Source: a virus
Strand: one strand, 5' to 3'
IMG/VR virus record: IMGVR_UViG_3300042384_000288
Coordinates: 1-64,000 of that record
Length of the DNA stretch: 64,000 nt
This document shows positions 7,472 to 15,208 of the stretch, piece after piece. Made by a program: the position numbers and the translations under genes. Within the stretch, counting starts at the first letter, position 1. Every line of letters begins with the position of its first letter. A model generated the notes under the pieces. The model ran no database searches. It was not told the origin of the DNA and was given only the letters and a program-made list of their open reading frames with translations.

Positions 7472-10306
7472 TTAGTAGCTGTTTTGTAATAATCCTGATG
7501 CGTACTTGTTATTTTGTTGCATTGCTGACAAAATACTATTTAATATATCAGATTGTGCTCGAAGTGCACCAGTTATTGCACTGCCTTCTAAGTTTACAGG
7601 AATTGACTTGTTATCCGGTAATGGCACTACTGCTTCAGTTCCGTGCAAGGTTGCAGAATACCCGCTTAATGACCCGCTGGCAATACCACCTTTGGCAAAG
7701 CCTGTAGCATAGTCAGACATTTTTGCACCAGCACTAGACTCTGTCAGGCCAGTAACATAGTCTGACATTTTTGTACTACCGCCAGACTCCAGGCCAGTAA
7801 CATAGTCTGACATTTTTGTACTACCGCCAGTCTCTTTTATTGATGCATCAAGTTTAGAACCGCCTTCACCTATTAGATCTTTGGCTTTGTCTAACTCACT
7901 TTGTATTTCTTGTTTTAGTTTTGGCCAACCGCGTGCAAAATCTAATATCTCTCGTGCGGTGTTTTGATCAACAACTTCACCGCCAAGAGTCCAAGATCCG
8001 TTATCTTTATCTCCTACCCACTTAAGTGCAGCGGCTGCTTCTAAGAAATAACCGGCGATTGACCCTTTACCTTCAGAAGTTATCGCTTGCATACTATTCA
8101 TTGCTTGGCTAGTTAGTTGACCTACTGATAAATTTCCTAATTTACCTAAGATTTCTTTAGATTCTTTAGCATCAGAAGTTATCGCTTGCATACTATTCAT
8201 TGCTTGGCTAGTTAGTTGACCTCCTGATAAATTTCCTAATTTACCTAAGATTTCTTTAGATTCTTTAGCACTAGTAACTTCTGCAGGACCTTTAACAATT
8301 TCTGGTCCAGCTTCACCTACTATACCTGTTTCGCCGGCTGGAATAGTACCTCCTTCAGCGTACAAGGCAGGTCCCGAATCATTAATCATCTGTTGGTATT
8401 TTTCATCAGATGATTTCATTCCTTCAGTACGTTTTTTCTCGTCTTTAGCCGCTTCTTGTTTATATTTTTTAGGATCAGATTTTTTAAGTTGTTCTAATTC
8501 TTCTTGGCGTCTTTTCTTTTCGTCAAGCACTCGCTCAGCAGCTTCGTCTATAGCTTTGTTGCCGCTCTGACCAAATGTTTTGTCAATGATTGATTGTAAG
8601 CCTTCGAGCATTGCCTTACTAACATCAGCAAATTTCTTAATAGGTACATCCATCATTTCTTGCATTTTAATTTTTAATTGTTGTGCCGCTTGTTCTGCAG
8701 CCATTAGACTTTCTTGGTATCCGCCTGCAGCCCCCGCTGCTTTATCTCCTTGAGCAATTGATTTTTTAAGATTTTCGCTGTTAAGTTTTAGACTTTGTTG
8801 TCCTTGACTATCAAATGCCGCTGCAAGATCTGCGTTTTTACCAGTAGCAATGGCAGCCATACTCACTGCACGCCCTACTTCATCTGTAGCTTTTAAATAT
8901 CTATCACCTTGTTGTGCAAACCCGCCAACCATATCTACTACTTGTGCGCCACCACTATTTAATGAATCAGCAAATACTCTACCACCATCTGCGGCACCTG
9001 TTAAGTTAGCGCCTACATCTGTAACTGCACCTCCTAGCACTGTAGCTTGTATGGCGGCTCTACGTTGAGTTTCGTCCATTAGCGCAAGACTAGCTTTTAC
9101 CCGACTAGGTAGTCCAGGATCGTTAGTTTTACGAGCAATTTCGTTTACTTTAGAAAAGAATGCATATTGCTCAGCTTGTTTTTTTGCTTGATCCATTCGC
9201 TGTTTAGCATCTTCACCTGTAATGTTTGCTACAATACGCATGTTTTTAGCTAGATCAAGAGTAGCTTCTGCTACTGCTTTATTAGTAGTTGTACCGCCTG
9301 TACCTGTTCTACGCAAATCACTGATAATTTGTGCAGAAAGTTCTGCTTGTTCTTGAAATCCAAATCCTAAGTTTTGCATTTCTCTTTGTAAGGTTTGTCC
9401 ACTGCGGCCAGTAGTTCTTGCAAACTGACTAGTAACATTGGCCATCATCTTAGCACCATCGCTAACTGTATAGCCTGCTTCTGCTAATAAAGGTGCTGTA
9501 TTTTTTACTGCACCAGAGAATTGCTCCACAGTCAGTCCTGCCATACTACTGTAGCGGCGCATGTCATTCATACCATTAGCAAACATTGCGCCTGCACTGT
9601 TCATTTCATGGAAAGATTTTACTGTTTTTTCTACTTCTTTTTGTAGTATTTCAACTCCAAACTTAGCCAGTTTGTTCATTGAATCGGCACTCTTATCTAA
9701 GACGATACCGAATATCTCTAAGGCAGCAGCCGCAACCATACCGGCTGGACCAAATCTCATCAGCATAGGTGCAGCGGCTTGTAATCCCTGGCCTAAGGCT
9801 TTGGTTCCTGCTGTTGCTACATCAATACCAGCAGTCATTAGTCCCGAGGCTAAGTCTACACCAGTAGCATTACTTTGTAACCCTTTAACAAAGTCACCAG
9901 CACCTTTTACTGCCGCAGATGCCATGCCCGAGGCAGCTTTTGTTGTGGCTTCTTGCATTCCTTTCATGCTAGCTGACGTTTGTAGTGCGTCGCGTTGTGC
10001 TAACAATGCTGCTTTTGTTTGTTCTGCGGCTAATTTTTTAGTAGCGTCTTGCTCATCTTCCATTGAATCGGTTAGATCCTCAATAGCAGAGTCAAGTTTG
10101 TTCAGCATGTCTACTTGATCTTTGTAGCCTTTAGCTCCCTTGGCTACTTCTTTGTTAAGTTTACCAAGCTCTTTTTGGAAATCAGCAGAATTTTTTTGAA
10201 TATTTTTGACAAAAGACGATAGAGTTTTGTCGCTTATTCCAAACTTTTCTTGAAGTTGATCTAGAGCTTGCTGTAAGCCTTCAATATCTATTTCTTGATC
10301 TGCCAT
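7472..10306 (-). CDS. Tail tape-measure protein
   Basis: This 944-residue protein sets tail length and occupies the tube lumen. Evidence: a long helical N-terminus (1-130), a hydrophobic Ala/Gly-rich region near 160-215 of the kind found in tape measures, and a C-terminal part with the family signature FAKGGIASGSLSGYSATLHG followed by TEAVVPLP. At about 1.5 Angstrom per residue the length predicts a tail of roughly 140 nm; this is a rule of thumb. Near-identical 33-codon and about 15-codon duplications lie in the C-terminal third (see repeats). The gene has its own late box at 10357-10364 and is divergent from the gp26-like gene. Confidence 0.85.
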   Translation of the reverse strand: MADQEIDIEGLQQALDQLQEKFGISDKTLSSFVKNIQKNSADFQKELGKLNKEVAKGAKGYKDQVDMLNKLDSAIEDLTDSMEDEQDATKKLAAEQTKAALLAQRDALQTSASMKGMQEATTKAASGMASAAVKGAGDFVKGLQSNATGVDLASGLMTAGIDVATAGTKALGQGLQAAAPMLMRFGPAGMVAAAALEIFGIVLDKSADSMNKLAKFGVEILQKEVEKTVKSFHEMNSAGAMFANGMNDMRRYSSMAGLTVEQFSGAVKNTAPLLAEAGYTVSDGAKMMANVTSQFARTTGRSGQTLQREMQNLGFGFQEQAELSAQIISDLRRTGTGGTTTNKAVAEATLDLAKNMRIVANITGEDAKQRMDQAKKQAEQYAFFSKVNEIARKTNDPGLPSRVKASLALMDETQRRAAIQATVLGGAVTDVGANLTGAADGGRVFADSLNSGGAQVVDMVGGFAQQGDRYLKATDEVGRAVSMAAIATGKNADLAAAFDSQGQQSLKLNSENLKKSIAQGDKAAGAAGGYQESLMAAEQAAQQLKIKMQEMMDVPIKKFADVSKAMLEGLQSIIDKTFGQSGNKAIDEAAERVLDEKKRRQEELEQLKKSDPKKYKQEAAKDEKKRTEGMKSSDEKYQQMINDSGPALYAEGGTIPAGETGIVGEAGPEIVKGPAEVTSAKESKEILGKLGNLSGGQLTSQAMNSMQAITSDAKESKEILGKLGNLSVGQLTSQAMNSMQAITSEGKGSIAGYFLEAAAALKWVGDKDNGSWTLGGEVVDQNTAREILDFARGWPKLKQEIQSELDKAKDLIGEGGSKLDASIKETGGSTKMSDYVTGLESGGSTKMSDYVTGLTESSAGAKMSDYATGFAKGGIASGSLSGYSATLHGTEAVVPLPDNKSIPVNLEGSAITGALRAQSDILNSILSAMQQNNKYASGLLQNSY
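7695..7840 (-). repeat. Three about 45-nt tandem units inside tape measure
   Basis: Two nearly identical 45-nt units and one diverged unit encode GGSTKMSDYVTGL, GGSTKMSDYVTGL and AGAKMSDYATGF. They sit just before the conserved C-terminal signature of the tape measure. Confidence 0.8.
8073..8270 (-). repeat. 99-nt direct duplication inside tape measure
   Basis: Two head-to-tail 99-nt copies differ by only a few bases and encode the 33-residue unit that contains KEILGKLGNLS and QAMNSMQAITS. The near identity at silent positions means the duplication is recent. It changes protein length by 33 residues. Confidence 0.9.
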
Positions 10307-10329
10307 TTTTTAACCCCATTTTTACGCAC

Positions 10330-10337
10330 CATAAATA
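10330..10337 (+). promoter_or_regulatory. Late promoter box CATAAATA for gp26-like operon
   Basis: CATAAATA lies 39 nt before the gp26-like start at 10376. Together with the minus-strand box at 10357-10364 it forms a compact divergent late-promoter pair in a 69-nt gap. Confidence 0.6.
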
Positions 10338-10356
10338 ATATTATGGTACTATCAAT

Positions 10357-10364
10357 TATTTATA
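10357..10364 (-). promoter_or_regulatory. Late promoter box TATAAATA for tape measure
   Basis: This is an exact T4-type late box on the minus strand, 51 nt before the tape-measure start. It should drive the tape-measure/portal/head block. Confidence 0.7.
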
Positions 10365-10375
10365 GGATTTAAATC

Positions 10376-11239
10376 ATGGATCAAACATCGCAACCTACAG
10401 TAAGTCATAACCCGTTAGTAAAGCATTTTAGACAACCAGCAATTTATTTAAAACTGCCTAGCGGTGGTCAATTTTGGCCTGAAGGGAGTTTAGACCTACC
10501 GTTAAATGGTGAGATTCCTATTTTACCAATGAGTACCAAAGATGAAATTACGCTTAAAACACCAGATGCACTTATGAACGGTCAAGGTGTAGTAAACGTA
10601 ATTGAAAGTTGTTGTCCGAGTATCAAGGACGCATGGAAAACTCCTAGCATTGATGTAGATGCACTAATTATTGCTATACGTATTGCTAGTTATGGTAATG
10701 CTATGGATATAGAATCTTCATGTCCTAAATGCAACGAAGCTAACGAATATAGTATTGATCTAGGTAATGTATTATCTAATATAACTCCAGCAACATACGG
10801 TGGAAAAATATCCGCGGACGAATTAAAAATTAAACTGCGGCCACAGGCTTATGTTAATGCTAACAAATCAAGCATGATATCATTCGAAGAGCAACAGATT
10901 CTAAGAACCTTGGCGCAAATCGAAGACAATCCAGAAGAAGCTAAAAAAGCATTTGATCAGCAGCTAGCTAAACTGATCAATATAAACATTAGTATGTTAG
11001 CTACTAGCACAGATTATATCGAAACACCCGACGGACAGATTGTAACAGATCCTACGTATATTGAAGAATTTTATAATAATTGCAATAGTGGTGTTATCAA
11101 AGCGGTTAGAACACAACTAACTGAATTTAATAATGCCAGCGGAATTAAACCAGTAGCTGTAAAATGCAATCACTGCGAACATGATTTTGAAATTGGTATC
11201 ATGTTTGATTATTCAAGTTTTTTCGGAAAAGGCTCTTAA
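10376..11239 (+). CDS. 26: Baseplate protein (gp26-like)
   Basis: This 287-residue protein belongs to the T4 gp26 baseplate family. Visible features are the N-terminal YLKLPSGGQFWPEG segment (24-37), the MSTKDEITLKTPDALMNG motif near 52-69 that marks the family, and two CxxC pairs (C116/C119 and C264/C267) that probably bind one zinc ion. T4 gp26 is 208 residues; the extra length lies between the Cys pairs. It leads a short late operon with the gp51-like gene. ATG at 10376 follows a GGA in TATAGGATTT. Confidence 0.85.
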   Translation: MDQTSQPTVSHNPLVKHFRQPAIYLKLPSGGQFWPEGSLDLPLNGEIPILPMSTKDEITLKTPDALMNGQGVVNVIESCCPSIKDAWKTPSIDVDALIIAIRIASYGNAMDIESSCPKCNEANEYSIDLGNVLSNITPATYGGKISADELKIKLRPQAYVNANKSSMISFEEQQILRTLAQIEDNPEEAKKAFDQQLAKLININISMLATSTDYIETPDGQIVTDPTYIEEFYNNCNSGVIKAVRTQLTEFNNASGIKPVAVKCNHCEHDFEIGIMFDYSSFFGKGS

Positions 11240-11265
11240 CACTAGAGAACAACGCAGTTCTAGCT

Positions 11266-11454
11266 ATGATACAGGGCTATGAACGTGATGTAAGAGCCTT
11301 AAAAGATGATGCGTTACGAATGAGTTGGTATATGCGTGGTGGTTTAAGCTACGACGATGCTATGATGTTAAGCGTAACTGAACGCGAACTGATAGGTAAG
11401 ATAATCAAAGATAATATGGAAACTACACAGAAATCAAGGCTGCCTTTTTTTTAG
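11266..11454 (+). CDS. 51: Baseplate hub assembly protein (gp51-like, short)
   Basis: This is a 62-residue helical protein ending KIIKDNMETTQKSRLPFF. That ending, with LSVTERELIGK before it, is what I recall for gp51-type hub-assembly proteins of T4-like cyanophages, which are far shorter than T4 gp51. It follows the gp26-like gene by 26 nt and precedes a terminator. The start is uncertain: no good Shine-Dalgarno precedes ATG 11266, and the frame stays open upstream into the gp26 3' end (codons for LLTLENNAVLA), so a non-ATG start overlapping gp26 is possible. Confidence 0.6.
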   Translation: MIQGYERDVRALKDDALRMSWYMRGGLSYDDAMMLSVTERELIGKIIKDNMETTQKSRLPFF

Positions 11455-11481
11455 ACGTAGTTGTTCTTAAAGTAAGTTAAA

Positions 11482-11506
11482 GGCTATATTCGTATAGTCT
11501 TTTTTA
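11482..11506 (+). terminator. Rho-independent terminator with UUCG loop after gp51-like gene
   Basis: GGCTATA-TTCG-TATAGTC followed by TTTTTTT. It is a 7-bp stem with one G-T pair, 28 nt after the gp51-like stop. Confidence 0.8.
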
Positions 11507-11520
11507 TTGACTAGTGTTTA

Positions 11521-11860
11521 AGATGTCTTAACGACATCTGCATTTATCGCTTGCGCTCAAATGCTTTTTCTTCTAATCTAATTAATCTAATTTACTTTGA
11601 ACTACTGTATGTTCTTCTAATGCTTTATCCAGATGTAGGTCATACTTCACCTATCCGCTAGGCAAAGTATAAGAGACTCTTTATCCGAGTGCTACTATCA
11701 TACTAACTAAAAGAGATTGTATTCAATTACACGGAGGCGGTCAGCCGGTACCCCCTACTCTTGCTTCATCTGGCGGATGCTAATATAGCCGTAGTTAGCC
11801 AACTATATTAGTCACGTGGGTTGTATCTTTTTCACAGTGCCCACATCATTTGGTTTTTAC
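11521..11860. ncRNA. Candidate structured noncoding RNA region (strand unknown)
   Basis: About 340 nt without a convincing gene hold a dense series of inverted repeats. They are AGATGTC/GACATCT (11521-11539, 5-nt loop); GCATTT/AAATGC (11540-11564); a two-step stem ATACTT/AAGTAT enclosing CCTA/TAGG with a symmetric CA/CA internal loop (11642-11670); a perfect 9-bp CTAATATAG/CTATATTAG with a 14-nt loop (11780-11811); and GTGGG/CCCAC (11816-11844). All frames are broken by stops. The area 11725-11775 is GC-richer than its surroundings. It lies between convergent transcription units, so either strand could be transcribed. No clear promoter or known RNA family is recognisable by eye. Confidence 0.4.
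11540..11569 (+). terminator. Second possible plus-strand terminator
   Basis: GCATTT, a 13-nt interior that can form a small CG/CG hairpin, AAATGC, then TTTTT. It could be a back-up terminator for the gp26/gp51 unit, 33 nt after the first, or the first element of the structured region. Confidence 0.45.
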
Positions 11861-11888
11861 ACCTAATTTTATATTGTTTGATCGCTTT

Positions 11889-12005
11889 TTACAGCACAAT
11901 ACGGTTCTTGCCATCAAGTGTGTAGTCTAGTCTACACGTTCCATTCGGGGCCATTACGCGACCGAAATCTCCTCTTGATACAGCGCATGCTGCAGCAGTG
12001 GCTAT
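11889..12005 (-). other. Open -1 frame extending the GIY-YIG protein by 38 codons
   Basis: Directly past the stop of the endonuclease, the -1 frame is open for 38 codons. It encodes ATAAACAVSRGDFGRVMA, then PNGTCRLDYTLDGKNRIVL and TAA at 11889. Codon choice and composition look coding, unlike the structured DNA next to it. The last sense codon is AAA within an A4 run before TAG, so a single -1 slip (or a one-base sequence error) would fuse the frames into a protein of about 182 residues. It could equally be the remnant of another gene. Confidence 0.35.
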
Positions 12006-12436
12006 TTTGTAATCTTTAAGTCTTTTACGGAATTTTTACCAAGTTTAAGTTGAATAATGCCATTGTAGTTGTTTTCACGCAACAATACATCTTCCTTAAA
12101 TTGATAATAGGCTTCCAAGTAATTAGTTTCGCCTCGGGAGTTGCACAGATGTACAATTTCACGAGTAAATTTCTCTTTGCCTAGTGCGCTAATGTCTTCC
12201 ATTAAACGCTGTGATGAGCCCCAATATGTTTTCCAGTCTGTTTCTATGACTTCGTGTCTTTTGTTTTTCTTGCCTTTTAGAGGTGGTCTCTTTTTGATAG
12301 TAATGAAGTATTTGCGGCCAATGTAATCATGACCATTTACTGTGTTGGTAATTCTATATATAAAGCCATAATAAGTTTGAATATCCTCGGAGTTAAATAT
12401 TGTGCCATTATAAGTCCAAGGATAATCGTATACCAT
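12002..12436 (-). CDS. GIY-YIG family endonuclease
   Basis: This 144-residue nuclease has a complete GIY-YIG core. YGFIYRITN (22-30) and YIGRKYF (about 38-44) are the name motifs, followed by a WKTYWGSS segment, TNYLEAYYQF with the likely metal-binding Glu, and a conserved Asn in ENNYNG. The opening (YPWTYNGTIF) resembles a small GIY-YIG protein common in T4-like marine phages, sometimes called a putative endonuclease. It is free-standing, not visibly inside an intron. It starts 8 nt after the preceding small gene. The stop may be bypassed by a -1 shift (see 11889-12005). Its target is unknown; homing or host-DNA attack are both possible. Confidence 0.8.
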   Translation of the reverse strand: MVYDYPWTYNGTIFNSEDIQTYYGFIYRITNTVNGHDYIGRKYFITIKKRPPLKGKKNKRHEVIETDWKTYWGSSQRLMEDISALGKEKFTREIVHLCNSRGETNYLEAYYQFKEDVLLRENNYNGIIQLKLGKNSVKDLKITK

Positions 12437-12444
12437 ACTGCTAT

Positions 12445-12630
12445 TTATTTCGCAGACATTGCATTTTTCTTCTCTTGGATTTCTGCTCTTCTTGCTTTGG
12501 CTAATTTAGCTAAATCACCTAATGCACCACGAGCACGTGCCGCTGCTGCTTTAACGCCTTTGTCTTCAAACTTTGCGCTTTCTTCTGTGTAAACAGCTAC
12601 CGCTGCTAAAATATCTTCATGAATTGACAT
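12445..12630 (-). CDS. Small conserved basic protein
   Basis: This is a 61-residue Ala/Lys/Arg-rich helical protein containing KGVKAAAARARGALGDLAKL and KARRAEIQEKK. I recall similar 60-70-residue proteins with the KAAxxRARxAL pattern in many marine phages, with no established role. The composition is reminiscent of histone-like or DNA-binding helices, but there is no diagnostic motif. AAGGAGA precedes the ATG at 12630 at ideal spacing. It lies between two GIY-YIG genes on the same strand. Confidence 0.65.
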   Translation of the reverse strand: MSIHEDILAAVAVYTEESAKFEDKGVKAAAARARGALGDLAKLAKARRAEIQEKKNAMSAK

Positions 12631-12654
12631 TATATGTCTCCTTGTTGTTGTGTA

Positions 12655-12680
12655 TTTAACCGCCTATAGTGGTGGTTAAA
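12655..12680 (-). other. 10-bp hairpin spanning the end of the homing endonuclease gene
   Basis: TTTAACCGCC and GGTGGTTAAA (one mismatch) flank a 6-nt loop. It covers the stop codon of the gene at 12676-13356. No T run follows on the minus strand, so it is not a typical terminator. It may be a stability element at the mRNA end, or a mark left by insertion of the endonuclease gene. Confidence 0.35.
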
Positions 12681-13356
12681 TTATTTTCTTACAGTTGATA
12701 CCATGCCACCTTGCATAATTTCCAATTGATACTGTTTTATCACAATATGGGCATGTTTTTGGAGGTAGTTTATTAATTCTGTCAGCTACCTCCGGTTTAC
12801 CCCACGATGGATTCTTTTCTTTCTTAAAACCAACGTTTGGGTTTCCTTTGAGAGCCTTGCTTAAATTTTTATTATGTTCGGCCGGCCTATTTTTATTATA
12901 TTCTTTTAACTTAATGCTTTTCTTTTGTCTAGTTTCTATAGAATCAGTATGTCCGAACAATGGAGATAATTCTCCTCTTTTTCCGTAAGATGGATTTTTA
13001 TCTCCTTGCCTTGCTAAACTTTTCTTTTGTTTAGTCGCTTCAGAATCCTTACTTCCAAGTCGATTCCCTGCATCAAAACAAGCATTGCTTCTATTATAGC
13101 TCAATGGATGATTTTTAGCATCTAACAGTATTAGGTACTTTGTTTCTAATTCTCTAATATACTTGGCTTCTCCTATAGCTAAAATTTCATAGCACCACTC
13201 ATTACGATTTTCTAAAATAAGAGGTTTAACAATAAGACTTGAGCAAATATATTTTTCATGACGGTTAGGATTCCATCCTTTTTGTGTTTTAGATCCAACA
13301 TACCACATTCCTGTGGGGAGGTGAGTCCATCTATATAGATAAGGTATTGTATTCAT
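12676..13356 (-). CDS. GIY-YIG homing endonuclease (Seg-like, NUMOD3)
   Basis: This is a 226-residue free-standing homing endonuclease. The ATG at 13356 (MNTIPYLYRW) is chosen over 13401 because GGAG lies 9 nt before it. The core has LYRWTHLPTG, WYVGSKT, an Arg in PNRHEKY, ELETKYL with the catalytic-type Glu, and SYN. Two NUMOD3-type DNA-binding segments follow (GDKNPSYGKRGELSPLFG and GNPNVGF...KNPSWGKPE). The C-terminus has a CPYCDK...HGINC zinc-finger-like element. Such genes spread into intergenic sites near conserved genes, here right after gene 46. A late-type box precedes it, so it has its own promoter. Confidence 0.88.
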   Translation of the reverse strand: MNTIPYLYRWTHLPTGMWYVGSKTQKGWNPNRHEKYICSSLIVKPLILENRNEWCYEILAIGEAKYIRELETKYLILLDAKNHPLSYNRSNACFDAGNRLGSKDSEATKQKKSLARQGDKNPSYGKRGELSPLFGHTDSIETRQKKSIKLKEYNKNRPAEHNKNLSKALKGNPNVGFKKEKNPSWGKPEVADRINKLPPKTCPYCDKTVSIGNYARWHGINCKKII

Positions 13357-13432
13357 AAGATACTCCAGTAAAGTAATAAGGGCTATCTGTGTTACTGGCA
13401 CAGAAGGATGATCAAGTCCGTTCGCCCATTAA

Positions 13433-13440
13433 TATTTATG
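13433..13440 (-). promoter_or_regulatory. Late-type box CATAAATA before the homing endonuclease
   Basis: CATAAATA on the minus strand overlaps the stop codon of gene 46 and lies 77 nt before the start at 13356. T4 Seg genes are commonly expressed late, which fits. Confidence 0.45.
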
Positions 13441-15208
13441 CAATATCTACATCAGTCGAATATGACGTGAAACCATTCTCCTTAACTACACGCATTACAT
13501 TGTCAACTCGACCTGCTAATTCATCTTTATGACTTATGAGCCAAACTGACTTACTACTTTCTCTAGTCATTTTCTTAAGCATAGCAAGAGCATTTTCAGT
13601 ACCACTAGAATCAAACCCGTTGTCTATTAATTCATCGATGAATACTAAGTTAATTGGTTGATATAATGATTCATATACATCTCTAAAAGCAAAACTTAGA
13701 CTCAATATTACTCTGGTCATCTCACCGCGGCTAAGATTGTAGAAGTCTAACTCTCTGCCTAATTCTTGTATTTCTACACTTAGATCATTTAAAAATTTAA
13801 CACTGTGTGGTAAGCCAATTTTATCTAAGTAATAGCCTAATCGAGCATTTAAGTAGCTTAAGTTTTGATCAATAATACGTTTACGTATAAACGAATCTTT
13901 GTTTGTTAATAGTTTTAATAAAAACTCTTGATGTTCCTTGACACGCATTAGTTCATTCATTACGGCGTAATCAATTTCAGCTAAGGCTGTAGTCTTCATC
14001 TCTTCAATTTGTTCATCGTAAGGGTCAGTTTCAGCAACTTTGCCCGCTAGCTGTGTTTGTAAGCTAGCTACTGTGCTACGATGATGGATAGCATCTTCTT
14101 CCTTATCGTAGAACACATTAGGTTGTTGACCCAACTCGCCTAGCTCTTTTCTAGTTGCTTGGAATAATTGTAGTTGACCGAACAACTCAATGTACTGTTG
14201 GTGTGCTTCTGCTAAGATAGCTTTTTTACCTGCTAGTACTTCTTCATGTTTATTATCGTGGAATGTTTGCCCACAAGCATAACAAGTATGCGCTTCCAAA
14301 TCACTAATTTCTTTTTCTGTCTTGTCTACGAGCTTTTGTTCTCTGACACAATCTGCGTCAGCACGTAAGATAGCTTTATCTAAGTCACCCAAATCTTTAC
14401 GCTTTTGATTATATGCTGTAAGGTCTTTGTGTGCTTGTATTTCACTATCGATATCGATCTTTAATAGTTCATCTAAGGCAGTTTGCAGTTTTGTTACGTC
14501 TTCTGCATGTTTGGTAGTCCACATAGTTTGTCGACGCTTTAGGCTCTCAATTTGCTCTTGAATACGGCCATTTGCGTCAGTAATCGCCTTAATATTGAAC
14601 TCTTCTTGTTGAATTGCATCCTTAGTAGCCTTACTCTGTTCTTTTAGTAGATCAGCTTTTTCACTAAGCAAGGTAATACCAAGCAACTGCTCAATAATAG
14701 TACGTTGTTCATTTGCCTTAAGGCTTAGGAACGGTTCTGTATAGGTATTAAGTGCTACAATATGCTTGAACATATCGTGGCTCATACCTAGCAAGCGTTC
14801 AATTTCCTGCTGTGTTTCGCGGCTGTCACCTTGGCTGTTATCGTCTTTGCTTTCCTGTTCTTGATCACCGATATAAAACTTTAGTACATTGTGTTTACGG
14901 CCACGCTCGATACGATAGCTTTCACCTTGTACTTCAAAATCAATAGTAACCAGCATACCTTTGGCATTGGTCTTGTTAATTAAATTATCTTTACGAATAT
15001 TAGTAAGTGCTGTACCGTACAGAGCGTAGCTTAGTGCATTAATGATGGTAGTTTTGCCTGTACCATTACGTGCTCCGCTGTCGTCTCCACCTAAGTCAAT
15101 GTTCTCACCTAAGACTAAGGTCAAGTCTCTACGGTCAAACTCAACTGCTTGAGTAGCATTACCTACACTCATAAAGTTGCGTACGGTTAAATTCTTAATT
15201 CTAAACAT
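13436..15208 (-). CDS. 46: Recombination endonuclease subunit gp46 (Rad50-like)
   Basis: This is the ATPase subunit of the gp46/gp47 complex that resects DNA ends for recombination-dependent replication. Its 590 residues include a Walker A GARNGTGKTT at 46-55, long coiled-coil arms, a zinc-hook HTCYACGQ near 307-314, the ABC signature LSRGEMTRV near 490, and Walker B LVFIDELIDNG near 522. T4 gp46 is 560 residues. The start codon overlaps the stop of the amidinotransferase-like gene by one base, so the two are translationally coupled. In T4, genes 47 and 46 are close neighbours; here about 1.3 kb of cargo separates them. Confidence 0.95.
   Translation of the reverse strand: MFRIKNLTVRNFMSVGNATQAVEFDRRDLTLVLGENIDLGGDDSGARNGTGKTTIINALSYALYGTALTNIRKDNLINKTNAKGMLVTIDFEVQGESYRIERGRKHNVLKFYIGDQEQESKDDNSQGDSRETQQEIERLLGMSHDMFKHIVALNTYTEPFLSLKANEQRTIIEQLLGITLLSEKADLLKEQSKATKDAIQQEEFNIKAITDANGRIQEQIESLKRRQTMWTTKHAEDVTKLQTALDELLKIDIDSEIQAHKDLTAYNQKRKDLGDLDKAILRADADCVREQKLVDKTEKEISDLEAHTCYACGQTFHDNKHEEVLAGKKAILAEAHQQYIELFGQLQLFQATRKELGELGQQPNVFYDKEEDAIHHRSTVASLQTQLAGKVAETDPYDEQIEEMKTTALAEIDYAVMNELMRVKEHQEFLLKLLTNKDSFIRKRIIDQNLSYLNARLGYYLDKIGLPHSVKFLNDLSVEIQELGRELDFYNLSRGEMTRVILSLSFAFRDVYESLYQPINLVFIDELIDNGFDSSGTENALAMLKKMTRESSKSVWLISHKDELAGRVDNVMRVVKENGFTSYSTDVDIA

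Noticed and set aside
9561-10118. 185-codon plus-strand frame inside the tape-measure gene
   Set aside because: The tape-measure frame on the other strand has clear protein motifs over the whole length, and the antisense product looks like a shadow of Ala/Ser-rich codons.
11582-11650. 22-codon minus-strand frame from GTG (VKYDLHLDKALEEHTVVQSKLD)
   Set aside because: Composition is coding-like, but it has no Shine-Dalgarno, starts directly after a stop, and its start lies within the nested hairpin. Too short to support as a gene; it could be a fragment.
11674-11812. Two overlapping plus-strand frames (containing QLHGGGQPVPPTLASS and LLLLHLADANIAVV)
   Set aside because: Both are short, lack ATG starts and compete for the same bases, and the region is dominated by inverted repeats. 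I keep the RNA interpretation.
11510-12436. Possible group I intron with the GIY-YIG gene as its endonuclease
   Set aside because: Flanking genes are complete on both sides, and I could not find the paired conserved core segments of a group I intron. The endonuclease is better seen as free-standing.
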